A DNA stretch of 10,622 nucleotides from Bifidobacterium sp. UBA744 (GCA_002298605.1 DBKS01000026.1:1-10622), one strand, 5' to 3'; counted from the first letter of the stretch, positions 1 through 5,651 are shown. Notes: generated by a model from the letters alone, not told the origin. Numbers and translations: made by a program.

Positions 1-258
1 GGGTCCACGATCACCCTGACGACGGAGGCCGCGTCGGTGACGGTGCCCAGCGTGGTCGGGCAGACCTATGCGCAGGCCCGTTCCCGTCTGGAAAGCGCCG
101 GATTCACCGTGAAGACCACCGGAGGCAGCGCTTCCGACTCCGCCAAGGTGACCTCCCAAAGCCCGGGAGCAGGCCAGTCCGCCACCAAGGGAGGAACCAT
201 TACGCTCACTCTAAGCGGCGGCGGTTCGACCGCATCTCCGAGCACAAGCAAGGACTAG
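1..258 (+). CDS. pknB: Ser/Thr protein kinase with PASTA domains, C-terminal fragment (5' end outside window)
   Basis: The frame is open from base 1 to the TAG at 256-258. The first dozen residues (GSTITLTTEAAS) look like the last strand of one PASTA repeat. A complete final PASTA repeat follows, from VTVPSVVG through the SQSPGAGQSATKGG turn to ITLTLSGGG, and then a short Ser/Thr/Gly tail ending SPSTSKD. PASTA repeats form the extracellular sensor of PknB/StkP-type kinases, which bind muropeptides or lipid II and control growth and division. The kinase and membrane parts lie outside the window, so the kinase call rests on the PASTA repeats and on convergence with a PabA/TrpG gene, the arrangement known at the actinobacterial pknB locus. 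A PASTA-bearing penicillin-binding protein is the main alternative. The tail lacks the acidic or coiled extension that would suggest a fusion. Confidence 0.8.
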   Translation, partial: GSTITLTTEAASVTVPSVVGQTYAQARSRLESAGFTVKTTGGSASDSAKVTSQSPGAGQSATKGGTITLTLSGGGSTASPSTSKD

Positions 259-268
259 CGAAGGATCG

Positions 269-307
269 GCAGCCGCCCGGCGCGGACTCGATGCCACGCC
301 GGGCTGC
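269..307. terminator. GC-rich hairpin between convergent genes, possible bidirectional terminator
   Basis: GCAGC (269-273) plus CCGGCG (277-282) can pair with CGCCGG (297-302) plus GCTGC (303-307), with a 3-base bulge and a 14-base loop. It fills the 71-base gap between the kinase stop and the amidotransferase stop. There is no T-run on either side, so a terminator role is only suggested by position. Confidence 0.35.
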
Positions 308-329
308 GAATCCAGCCGGGAACGCCGCG

Positions 330-980
330 CTATGCATTCGCAGCTACGTTGGGCTGCAATCCGATGGAACGCTTCACCGCCGTGGTCTGCCCGCATACGG
401 CCAGCCAATTGGCCAGCAACCGGTAGCCGTCCTGAGTCATCACCGACTCGGGATGGAACTGCACGGCATACATCGGCTTGCCCTTCACCCGCAGACCCTG
501 CACGATATGGTCGCCGGCGGTCCACGCAGTCAGCTCCAGCGTCTCGGGGATCGAATCGGGTTCAACCGCCAGCGAATGGTAGCGGGTGGCGGTCATGGGA
601 TTGGATACGCCGGCGAAGATCTCGTCATCCACATGTTCCACCTGACTGGTTTTGCCGTGCATGATCGTGGGCGCATGGCTCACCGTGGCGCCGTACACTT
701 CAGCGAGCGCCTGCATACCCAGGCATACGCCGAACATCGGCTTGCCGAGCTTGCCGCACAGACGGATCATGTCTTCGCTCGCGCCGGATTCCGCGGGCGC
801 GCCGGGACCGGGCGAGATCAGCACGCCGTCGTAATCGTCCAGCACGCCCGGGGCGGCGGGGTTGATCGCGTCATTGCGCACCACGTCCACCACGGCGCCA
901 AGGGTTTTGAGATACCCGACAATGGTGTAGACGAAGGAATCGTAGTTGTCGATGACGAGAATGCGTGCGGAATCAGTCAT
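330..980 (-). CDS. pabA: Glutamine amidotransferase subunit of aminodeoxychorismate/anthranilate synthase (PabA/TrpG type)
   Basis: A 216-residue class I (triad) glutaminase, full length for the family. It supplies ammonia from glutamine to a chorismate-binding partner to make aminodeoxychorismate (folate) or anthranilate (tryptophan). Visible family marks are the opening ILVIDNYDSFVYTI (7-20), the oxyanion-loop ISPGPGAP (55-62), the nucleophile elbow FGVCLGMQ with Cys86, and FHPES with His176 and Glu178, so the triad is intact. The ATG at 980 has no Shine-Dalgarno sequence; a TACTGT box lies 6 bases upstream, suggesting a leaderless transcript besides any read-through from the sortase gene 24 bases upstream. 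No chorismate-binding partner gene is in the window. PabA versus TrpG cannot be settled from sequence alone; many actinobacteria use one amphibolic subunit, and in Mycobacterium the gene at this locus is called trpG. Confidence 0.93.
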   Translation of the reverse strand: MTDSARILVIDNYDSFVYTIVGYLKTLGAVVDVVRNDAINPAAPGVLDDYDGVLISPGPGAPAESGASEDMIRLCGKLGKPMFGVCLGMQALAEVYGATVSHAPTIMHGKTSQVEHVDDEIFAGVSNPMTATRYHSLAVEPDSIPETLELTAWTAGDHIVQGLRVKGKPMYAVQFHPESVMTQDGYRLLANWLAVCGQTTAVKRSIGLQPNVAANA

Positions 981-986
981 ACCGCA

Positions 987-992
987 ACAGTA
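987..992 (-). promoter_or_regulatory. Possible -10 box of a leaderless promoter for the amidotransferase gene
   Basis: The minus strand reads TACTGT (TAnnnT), then 6 bases, then ATG (980). No purine-rich ribosome site exists in the 24-base gap after the sortase stop. This spacing would place the RNA 5' end at or within a base or two of the start codon. Confidence 0.4.
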
Positions 993-1004
993 ACACTGCC
1001 CCTG

Positions 1005-2153
1005 CTACGCCTGCACGGCAACGTAGTTGCTCATCACCTGCAGTACGGGGATATTCGTCGCCGCCCAGGGGAAGACCCATTCGAACAGCGCCGCCGCACC
1101 CGCCAGCGCCAGTAGTGCGAACAGTATCAGGCGAATCGGCAGGGGCCCGGGGTGGTGCCGCAGCAGCCATCCGTAGAGACTGGCCTCCGGACGCGGCCGC
1201 TGGCCATCACGAATCTGACGCAGCACCGGGTATCGCCACGCCACCAATGCGGCCACGTAGATCACCGCGTATGCGATCAGCAGCCAGAGGATCACGGACT
1301 GCAGCGAGGCAATGCGCGTGAACACCGAAGATGTCGCGGTGGAAAACGTCACCTGCCCGGAATCGTCGGCGGTGGCGAGCTCCTTCGGCACGCCATCGGA
1401 CACCTTGGCCCAGTAGTCGAACGCGCCCCAGGAGATCCACCGGTGCGTGGCGCTCGTGTACCGCGGCTCGCAGGTGGTCAGCGTGATGTAGCGTCCGGAT
1501 TCCACTTTCTGCGCGCCATCGCCGGACGGGTCCGGCGCCACCACGCCCACATCATTCGGCAGCGTGATCTTGTTGTTGGTGAAATGGTATACGTACCAGT
1601 AATCCTTGGTGCGGACGATGATCGCGTCGCCCTCCTGCAGCAGATTCACGTTGCCCAGCGGTTCGCCGTAGCCGGAGCGGTGGCCGGCAACCGCGTAGTT
1701 GCCTACCTGTCCGGCCATCTGCGAGGTTGGATAGTGCCCGAGGCCGTGAAGGGCCAACTGCTCGGAGTCCACGCCTTCCACTACATTGCGCTGCCAGTTG
1801 AGGCCAAAGCGGGGGATGTACAGCTGGGCCACCAGATCATCCGTGTTGGCGCTTTCCGGCTGCTTGGGCGGGTCGCCCTGCTGCGGCTGCGCGATCTGGG
1901 TGGCCCCATTGGCCGCCGCCGGATCCGACCAGGAGGCGGTCGCGCTCTGCTCGATCTGGTTGCGCTCGGATTCCACGCCGGTCCACCACAGTTGCCAAGC
2001 GATGTACAGGGCGCAGATCGCCGCCAGCGTCAGCAGGAGTTCGCCGATGATTCCCAGCGCCTGCATGCCCAGGCTGCGGCGCCTGGGTTCAAAACCGCCA
2101 ATGCGGCGCTCGTCGCGTCGTGCGGTTTCCCGATCGTTACCGTGCCGTGCCAT
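1005..2153 (-). CDS. Class E sortase with two extra C-terminal membrane segments
   Basis: A 382-residue transpeptidase of the sortase family, which cleaves a sorting signal between Thr and Gly and joins the Thr to the cell wall. Order: basic, Arg-rich cytoplasmic start, membrane helix about 31-57, a linker rich in Gln/Ala/Pro, then the sortase barrel from LYIPRFGLNW (about 111). Catalytic residues are visible: His158 in NYAVAGHRSGYG, Cys228 in YITLTTCEP, and Arg238 in ATHRWI. The TLTTC form and the position between DUF881 and PabA fit actinobacterial class E, which prefers LAxTG signals; a LATTG protein lies at 8889-10208. Two further hydrophobic segments (about 286-306 and 340-362) follow the barrel. 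ATG at 2153 is preferred over the GTG three bases earlier: AGGA ends five bases before the ATG, and the ATG overlaps the DUF881 stop as TGATG, implying translational coupling. Confidence 0.92.
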   Translation of the reverse strand: MARHGNDRETARRDERRIGGFEPRRRSLGMQALGIIGELLLTLAAICALYIAWQLWWTGVESERNQIEQSATASWSDPAAANGATQIAQPQQGDPPKQPESANTDDLVAQLYIPRFGLNWQRNVVEGVDSEQLALHGLGHYPTSQMAGQVGNYAVAGHRSGYGEPLGNVNLLQEGDAIIVRTKDYWYVYHFTNNKITLPNDVGVVAPDPSGDGAQKVESGRYITLTTCEPRYTSATHRWISWGAFDYWAKVSDGVPKELATADDSGQVTFSTATSSVFTRIASLQSVILWLLIAYAVIYVAALVAWRYPVLRQIRDGQRPRPEASLYGWLLRHHPGPLPIRLILFALLALAGAAALFEWVFPWAATNIPVLQVMSNYVAVQA

Positions 2154-3004
2154 CACTGTCCTTCCTTCGTACCGCTCGCGCCGTTCGAATCGTTCGTGCC
2201 CCCGTTCGAATCGCCGTTCGCGCCGCCGTTCGAGGGGATCGCCGTCGCATACTTCAACTGGCTCAGTTGCGCCGATGCCTGCGGGAATTCCAGCTTGTCC
2301 GAAGTCTGCACCTTCCAGCCCAAGCCATACACCCGCACATAATCCTTATAGATCGAAATCGCCGGAGAGTCGTCCAGCGCCTGCTGCAGCGACTTGACGT
2401 CACCGATCGCCGACACAGTGTACGGTGGGGCGTATTTCTTGTCTTCGAGCAGCAGGGTGTTGCCCACGCAGCGTACGGCGGTATTCGGCCGAACGCGCTG
2501 GTCCATAATCATCATCGATTCGGCGCCGCCGGCCCACAGCGCGTTGACCACCGCCTCGATGTCCTGCTGATGGATCACATAGGCGTCCACGTGTTGGGGA
2601 TCGTTCGCGGCCTGCTCGCGCAGCGGGGAGTCGTCCAGCGTCACCGACAGGCCCGGCCCGCTTACCGCCGCCAGCGTGGTACCCGCAGCCTCGGTGTCGG
2701 TGGTCGCGTTGCCGTCCGGCGACGTTTCGGCGTCGTCAGTGGCAGAAGGAGACGCCAACGCGTCCAGCGCGGCGATTTTGGCGCTGAGGCTGTCAACCTC
2801 TTTGCTGAGCTTCTCCATTTTGTCGGTTTCCTCTTCCACCATGCCAGCGGTGTCGGTGGCGTAGTACGACGTGCGGTTCAGACGAACATTCATCGCCAAC
2901 AGATAACCGACCAGGGCCATGATCAGCACCACGCTTACGGACAGGATCCACGAACGCCGCGCGCTGTGTTTCCCCGTATGAGCCTTATGCGCCCTGTCTG
3001 CCAT
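2153..3004 (-). CDS. DUF881 family membrane-anchored protein
   Basis: A 283-residue protein with a short basic start, one membrane helix (about 19-40), a likely coiled coil (about 55-82), an Asp/Thr/Ala-rich spacer, and the DUF881 domain from about 114 to 212. Domain marks are AAVSGPGLSVTLDDSP, VNALWAGGAESMMIMDQRV, and YAPPYTVSAIGDVKSLQQAL. The C-terminal 25 residues are Asn/Gly/Ser-rich repeats. The function of DUF881 is not established; the gene sits next to crgA and division genes in many actinobacteria, so an envelope or division role is an inference. The ATG at 3004 is chosen because AGGAG lies 11 bases upstream and the protein then begins right before a basic N-terminus. A longer frame opens at 3061, inside a palindrome. 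It is first in a minus-strand run with the sortase and amidotransferase genes. Confidence 0.88.
   Translation of the reverse strand: MADRAHKAHTGKHSARRSWILSVSVVLIMALVGYLLAMNVRLNRTSYYATDTAGMVEEETDKMEKLSKEVDSLSAKIAALDALASPSATDDAETSPDGNATTDTEAAGTTLAAVSGPGLSVTLDDSPLREQAANDPQHVDAYVIHQQDIEAVVNALWAGGAESMMIMDQRVRPNTAVRCVGNTLLLEDKKYAPPYTVSAIGDVKSLQQALDDSPAISIYKDYVRVYGLGWKVQTSDKLEFPQASAQLSQLKYATAIPSNGGANGDSNGGTNDSNGASGTKEGQ
2181..2232 (-). repeat. Degenerate 12-base tandem repeat inside the DUF881 tail
   Basis: On the plus strand CGTTCG recurs at 2182, 2191, 2203, 2215 and 2227, that is at spacings of 9, 12, 12 and 12 bases, and CCGTTCGAATCG is repeated exactly at 2181-2192 and 2202-2213. It encodes the Asn-Gly/Ser-Asn tail of the DUF881 protein and keeps the reading frame. 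Confidence 0.75.
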
Positions 3005-3047
3005 CGAATTCCGTTCTCCTATTCGTTCCGCAGAACCGACTGCATGG

Positions 3048-3066
3048 CCATAATGCCGCATTATGG
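3048..3066. promoter_or_regulatory. 19-base palindrome with overlapping divergent -10-like boxes (DUF881 / crgA)
   Basis: CCATAATG (3048-3055), spacer CCG, CATTATGG (3059-3066): a perfect 8-base inverted repeat in the middle of the 121-base gap between the divergent DUF881 and crgA genes. Each arm contains CATAAT, five of six matches to TATAAT, read outward on each strand. It could be a pair of overlapping promoters, an operator, or both. Confidence 0.45.
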
Positions 3067-3125
3067 TCGCTGCGTTCGAGTCTAGCCACTACTATGACTT
3101 ATAGCCTATTGAAGGAGACTATCTG

Positions 3126-3650
3126 ATGGCAGAGCAAGAGCTGCACGAAACCGACGCGGAAGCCCAGAAGGACGAGCAGGCAGAAGCCGCCGCCGATGCC
3201 ACCGTCGCAACCGATGACCACACTTCCAATGCCGAAGGCGAAACCGACGCCACGGATGCCGCCGGCACCGACGCCAACGGCGACACCGCCGAAGACACCG
3301 CCAAGGCCGCGGCCGACGAGGAAGACGACGATTACGGCGTGCCGATGGACAAGGTTGAGGCGGTGCTCAACGCCACGGCCGACAAGTCGTCCCTCAACCC
3401 GCAGATGCAGCGCATGATGGCCCGTCAAGCCGAGAACACCAAGCGCGTCGAGGAATCCATCAAGGGGACCAAGGCGAACCCCGGCTGGTTTGTGCCGCTG
3501 TTCTGTTTCCTGATGATTCTCGGTTTGGTGTGGGCCGTGGTCTATTACCTGACCGGCAGCTACCCGATCCCGCATATCGGTGCCTGGAATCTCGCCATCG
3601 CATTCGCGATTCTGATGGTGGGCTTCCTGATGACCATGTGGTGGCGCTGA
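3126..3650 (+). CDS. crgA: Cell division protein CrgA with long acidic N-terminal extension
   Basis: A 174-residue protein. The last ~65 residues are the CrgA domain: GTKANPGWFVPLFCFLMIL starting the first membrane helix (about 121-143), a short loop YPIPHIGAWN, and a second helix (about 152-171) ending TMWWR. CrgA is a small two-helix membrane protein that in mycobacteria and streptomycetes recruits or modulates division proteins at the septum (FtsZ/FtsI/FtsQ contacts and septum timing). The first ~75 residues are rich in Ala, Asp, Glu and Thr and lack membrane segments; a helix (75-112) linking to the domain looks conserved in style. Mycobacterial CrgA is about 93 residues, so roughly 80 are extra. 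The start is well supported: GAAGGAGA, then 7 bases, then ATG. A strong intrinsic terminator follows 23 bases after the stop. Confidence 0.95.
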   Translation: MAEQELHETDAEAQKDEQAEAAADATVATDDHTSNAEGETDATDAAGTDANGDTAEDTAKAAADEEDDDYGVPMDKVEAVLNATADKSSLNPQMQRMMARQAENTKRVEESIKGTKANPGWFVPLFCFLMILGLVWAVVYYLTGSYPIPHIGAWNLAIAFAILMVGFLMTMWWR

Positions 3651-3673
3651 GCACGCACTGCCGCCAATACCTC

Positions 3674-3704
3674 AGCCCTACGGTTCCATTCCGTGGGGCT
3701 TTTT
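3674..3704 (+). terminator. Intrinsic terminator of crgA
   Basis: AGCCCTACGG (3674-3683), a 7-base loop, then CCGTGGGGCT (3691-3700) form a 10-base-pair stem with one T-G wobble, followed by TTTT (five T counting the stem's last base). The wobble pairs in plus-strand RNA but becomes A-C in minus-strand RNA, so the plus direction is favoured. Its 3' arm belongs to the repeat family that continues to 3918. Confidence 0.85.
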
Positions 3705-3760
3705 GCTGCCGTGACACCCGAATCTTCATTCCGTAGGGTCTATTTCGCCTTGTGCAAAGC

Positions 3761-3885
3761 TCTACTTCTATTCCGTAGGGCTATCGCCTGAGCACACTCA
3801 GGCTTACAACCGTTGCAACGCATTGCAGTTAAGGCGTTTTCAAACGGTTATTATATTCGCAGCAGCCCTACGGAATGGAAGTAGA
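3761..3885 (+). other. 125-base stem-loop element with 22-base inverted ends, possible structured RNA or miniature element
   Basis: The arms 3761-3782 and 3864-3885 form 22 base pairs in plus-strand RNA, the single difference being a G-U wobble. Inside are a 7-base-pair hairpin GCCTGAG/CTCAGGC (3786-3792/3797-3803, loop CACA), a second stem AACCGTT/AACGGTT (3808-3814/3843-3849), and a 10-base palindrome CGTTGCAACG (3811-3820). This layout suggests a multi-branched RNA or a small non-coding element. No T-run follows, no promoter is obvious, and no known RNA family is recognised. Confidence 0.4.
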
Positions 3886-4065
3886 CCTCGGGATAAACGA
3901 AAATCAGCCCTAGGGAACGCATTTGGCAACATCGTTACGGCGTGTCGTACGTGATGGTCCGTCAGCCAGACACCGATGCTGCCAGTAACACAAGCTTGCC
4001 GGCATCCGCATTCCCCCCGTAAGACACCAAGCTCCTGTATAACCTGCCAGCACGCATTGTGGTGC

Positions 4066-4173
4066 GCATCCACAAGTTATCCACCGATATCTGCCATATT
4101 TCCACTGAAAAACAGCAGATATGCACGTCCTATCCCCGACTTATCCACAGACTTACTCACATCCGGTGGATAA
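4066..4173. promoter_or_regulatory. Cluster of DnaA-box-like sites
   Basis: One exact TTATCCACA at 4141-4149; two single-mismatch boxes, TTATCCACC at 4077-4085 and its reverse form GGTGGATAA at 4165-4173; and a two-mismatch GCATCCACA at 4066-4074. Between them ATATCTGC (4087-4094) and GCAGATAT (4115-4122) form an 8-base inverted repeat. All lie in about 108 gene-free bases. DnaA binds such nonamers at origins, at titration or reactivation sites, and at regulated promoters. No dnaA or dnaN gene is in the window, so a full oriC is not shown. The neighbouring stretch 3919-4065 shows nothing I can name. Confidence 0.5.
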
Positions 4174-4235
4174 TTACATGCGTGTGATTTATCGCTAGTG
4201 CATAGCAAACGGGCAGACGGCAGCCATTGAGATCG

Positions 4236-4291
4236 TCAGACGAGGGCCATTGGACTGTCAGCAGGGTCTCGTCTGAGGCAGCCCAGCTGCC
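4236..4291 (-). terminator. Stem-loops just after the rhomboid stop, possible weak terminator
   Basis: In minus-strand order, GGCAGC/GCTGCC with a 3-base loop (4291-4277) begins 3 bases past the rhomboid stop, followed by CTCGTCTGA/TCAGACGAG written on the plus strand at 4236-4244 and 4268-4276 (9 base pairs, 23-base loop). Neither is followed by a T-run on the minus strand. Confidence 0.3.
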
Positions 4292-4294
4292 CGA

Positions 4295-5095
4295 TCACTG
4301 GAACGAGCTGAAAAGCGATCCCAGTGCCCCCAGCGGATTCAATGTGTTGCACAGCGCAATCACCATAACCATCACCACGAGCAGCGCACCGCCGTACACC
4401 GCCGTGCGGAAGGTGATCGACTTGCCGCGCAACGGCTTGAAACCAGACACCAGCAACCCCGACAGCGCGCCGCCGATCACAAATCCGCCGGCATGTGCCT
4501 GCCACGCGATGTTCGGCACCACCAACGGCATGGCGACGTTGATCGCCATCCACACCAGCATCGATCGAATATCCGCCCCGATCCGCCGATACACCACCAG
4601 CACTGCGGCAAACAGGCCGAAGATCGCACCCGAGGCGCCATAGCTTGCGCTCATCCATCCCGATCCGCCGGGATATGCGGCCGCCCACAGCATCAGCCCC
4701 ATGCCGCCGCCGATGCCGGACAGCAGGTACATGGCGAGGAACGGCCAATGCCCCAGCAGTTTTTCCAGCAGCGGGCCCACGCACCACAGGGTGAGCATGT
4801 TGAACAGCACATGCGTCACGCCCGGCTCGTGCAGGAACATCGAGGTGACGAAAGTCCATGGACGCACAACGGCCAGCAGCGGCCTGAACATGCCGGCCGA
4901 CAGCATGTCGCTCAGCGCACTGGAGGACACGAACCGCAGTACGATCTCCACGGCCCATACAGCCACGCACAGGACGATGATCGCCTCGGTGACCACCGGA
5001 CCACCGGAACGCCATTGGTAGCGAAGGGCATGCCGATCAACAAGGTCGCGCAGGCGCGGGGCATTCGGAAACAGGCTGAAACGCTGGTTGTTCAT
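4295..5095 (-). CDS. Rhomboid family intramembrane serine protease
   Basis: A 266-residue polytopic membrane protein that should cleave membrane helices within the bilayer. The rhomboid marks are all present: HVLFNM (His95, Asn99) for the oxyanion region, the nucleophile motif SYGASGAIFG with Ser155, and AHAGGFVIGG with the partner His201. Membrane segments are visible at about 34-56, 92-112, 117-140, 153-170, 177-194, 199-217 and 232-250, which suggests a 6+1 arrangement. The ATG at 5095 is preferred over the frame that opens at 5254: the added residues lack rhomboid character, and a TACAGT box ends 7 bases before 5095 while no ribosome site is seen, pointing to a leaderless message. The substrate cannot be told from sequence. 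A rhomboid gene beside crgA is also found in other actinobacteria, as far as I recall. Confidence 0.93.
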   Translation of the reverse strand: MNNQRFSLFPNAPRLRDLVDRHALRYQWRSGGPVVTEAIIVLCVAVWAVEIVLRFVSSSALSDMLSAGMFRPLLAVVRPWTFVTSMFLHEPGVTHVLFNMLTLWCVGPLLEKLLGHWPFLAMYLLSGIGGGMGLMLWAAAYPGGSGWMSASYGASGAIFGLFAAVLVVYRRIGADIRSMLVWMAINVAMPLVVPNIAWQAHAGGFVIGGALSGLLVSGFKPLRGKSITFRTAVYGGALLVVMVMVIALCNTLNPLGALGSLFSSFQ

Positions 5096-5102
5096 AGTGT
5101 TT

Positions 5103-5108
5103 ACTGTA
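5103..5108 (-). promoter_or_regulatory. Possible -10 box of a leaderless promoter for the rhomboid gene
   Basis: The minus strand reads TACAGT, 7 bases, ATG (5095). No Shine-Dalgarno sequence lies in between or just upstream, and no -35 box is apparent. Confidence 0.45.
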
Positions 5109-5206
5109 ACGAGGGGCACCCACCCGCGCATCCCGCGAAAGCAACGCGACGCCGACGAACCGGTCCCGTTTCCGATTCCCACACGTAAACGCCACAAACC
5201 ATCTTC

Positions 5207-5212
5207 TAAGAT
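5207..5212 (+). promoter_or_regulatory. Possible -10 box for the 79-residue membrane protein gene
   Basis: TAAGAT fits TAnnnT and lies 57 bases before the ATG at 5270, in the 174-base gap between divergent genes. No convincing -35 box is seen, so this is tentative. Confidence 0.3.
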
Positions 5213-5269
5213 TGACCGTAGCATTGGCTTGGACGGGCAGGCCATCGACCTCATGGGAAAGGAGCCGTC

Positions 5270-5509
5270 ATGGAGAACAAGTCCTCTAACGGTTGGAAGT
5301 TCTTTGCGTTGCTGTTCGGCGCACTGCTGGCTGCCGTCGCAGCGCTGTATGTCTACAAGCAGCAGAACCCGGATTACGATCCGTGGGAGGAGCCGTGGGA
5401 GAACAGCTCATCCCCGGTCGATCTTGGACTCACCAAGGATCACGAAGACGACGACGCCTCCGAGGATGCTCAGGCGGAGCCGGAAGCCTCCGCCACCGAA
5501 GCCGCCTAG
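5270..5509 (+). CDS. Small single-pass membrane protein with acidic tail, function unknown
   Basis: A 79-residue protein with a well-placed start: AAAGGAG, 5 bases, ATG. Residues 1-9 are short and polar, 10-29 are a membrane helix (WKFFALLFGALLAAVAALYV), then YKQQ gives a positive inner or outer edge, followed by the aromatic/acidic motif DYDPWEEPWE (35-44) and a tail dominated by Asp, Glu, Ala and Ser. I do not recognise a named family, though short actinobacterial membrane proteins with a DPW..PW element feel familiar. Topology is uncertain: the positive residues after the helix would favour a cytoplasmic tail. It is divergent from the rhomboid gene and convergent with the antiporter, thus probably a single-gene unit. 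The codon use resembles its neighbours, and the ribosome site makes it a believable real gene. Confidence 0.8.
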   Translation: MENKSSNGWKFFALLFGALLAAVAALYVYKQQNPDYDPWEEPWENSSSPVDLGLTKDHEDDDASEDAQAEPEASATEAA

Positions 5510-5523
5510 TGGTATCGAGCAGT

Positions 5524-5540
5524 ATGCCGCAAGGCGGCAT
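5524..5540 (+). terminator. Hairpin after the small membrane protein gene, candidate terminator
   Basis: ATGCCGC/GCGGCAT with a 3-base AAG loop, 14 bases past the stop. The nearest T-run (TTTT at 5551-5554) is 10 bases after the stem, which is farther than in a typical intrinsic terminator. Confidence 0.4.
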
Positions 5541-5562
5541 CCCTCATTGCTTTTCAGTCTGG

Positions 5563-5589
5563 TCCCCCGCCGGCCCCGGCCGCGGGGGA
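5563..5589. terminator. Very GC-rich hairpin between convergent genes
   Basis: TCCCCCGC (5563-5570) and GCGGGGGA (5582-5589) pair perfectly around an 11-base GC-only loop. It lies between the convergent small membrane protein and antiporter genes, where a bidirectional barrier would fit, but no T-run adjoins either side. Confidence 0.35.
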
Positions 5590-5602
5590 TCAGTTGTATG
5601 GG

Positions 5603-5651
5603 TTTTATGGTCAGGCCCCTGTTTCTGGTCAATTGTACGGTCAGACCCCTG
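5603..5651. repeat. Imperfect 30-base-period duplication at the antiporter 3' end
   Basis: TTTTATGGTCAGGCCCCTG (5603-5621) and TTGTACGGTCAGACCCCTG (5633-5651) match at 16 of 19 positions, exactly 30 bases apart. The second copy includes the antiporter stop codon (TGA on the minus strand, 5641-5643); the first copy carries the same TGA at 5611-5613. Confidence 0.65.

Larger units (their letters stand above)
3674..3918. repeat. Family of short repeats with core ATTCCGTAGGGCT in both orientations
   Basis: Copies: the crgA terminator (inverted arm 3674-3683 and forward arm 3684-3700), forward 3724-3741 (core 3728-3738), forward 3761-3782, inverted 3864-3885, and a weaker inverted match AGCCCTAGGGAA at 3907-3918. 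The forward copy at 3761 and the inverted copy at 3864 agree at 21 of 22 positions. No copy lies in a gene. They could be duplicated terminator arms or a scattered palindromic element; no flanking target duplication is visible. Confidence 0.7.

Noticed and set aside
291..1115. Long plus-strand open frame of 274 codons over the amidotransferase gene
   Set aside because: It is the antisense shadow of the PabA/TrpG gene, which has full family motifs. The shadow has no recognisable domain and no ribosome site.
3005..3061. Upstream ATG at 3061 for the DUF881 gene
   Set aside because: It lies within the palindrome proposed as a promoter/operator and adds residues without family character; the ATG at 3004 has AGGAG upstream.
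1152..3085. Long plus-strand frames opposite the sortase and DUF881 genes
   Set aside because: They are rich in Arg, His and Gly as expected from antisense of GC-rich genes, and the minus-strand products carry clear catalytic or domain motifs.
3761..3885. Insertion sequence or classic MITE
   Set aside because: Inverted ends are present, but I find no flanking target duplication and no transposase remnant. It is therefore reported as an element of unknown type.
3886..4065. tRNA or other known RNA gene
   Set aside because: No T-loop GGTTCGA-type sequence, CCA end or cloverleaf pairing could be found.
3840..4073. 77-codon minus-strand frame in the gene-free region
   Set aside because: No ribosome site, no domain, and it runs through the repeat element. 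I regard it as chance.
3841..4200. Complete replication origin (oriC)
   Set aside because: DnaA-like boxes and a short AT-rich tract (3841-3862) are present, but there is no dnaA/dnaN next to it, so only a box cluster is claimed.
5096..5254. Longer rhomboid start at 5254
   Set aside because: The extra 53 residues look like translated intergenic DNA and would overlap the divergent promoter region; ATG 5095 follows a TACAGT box.
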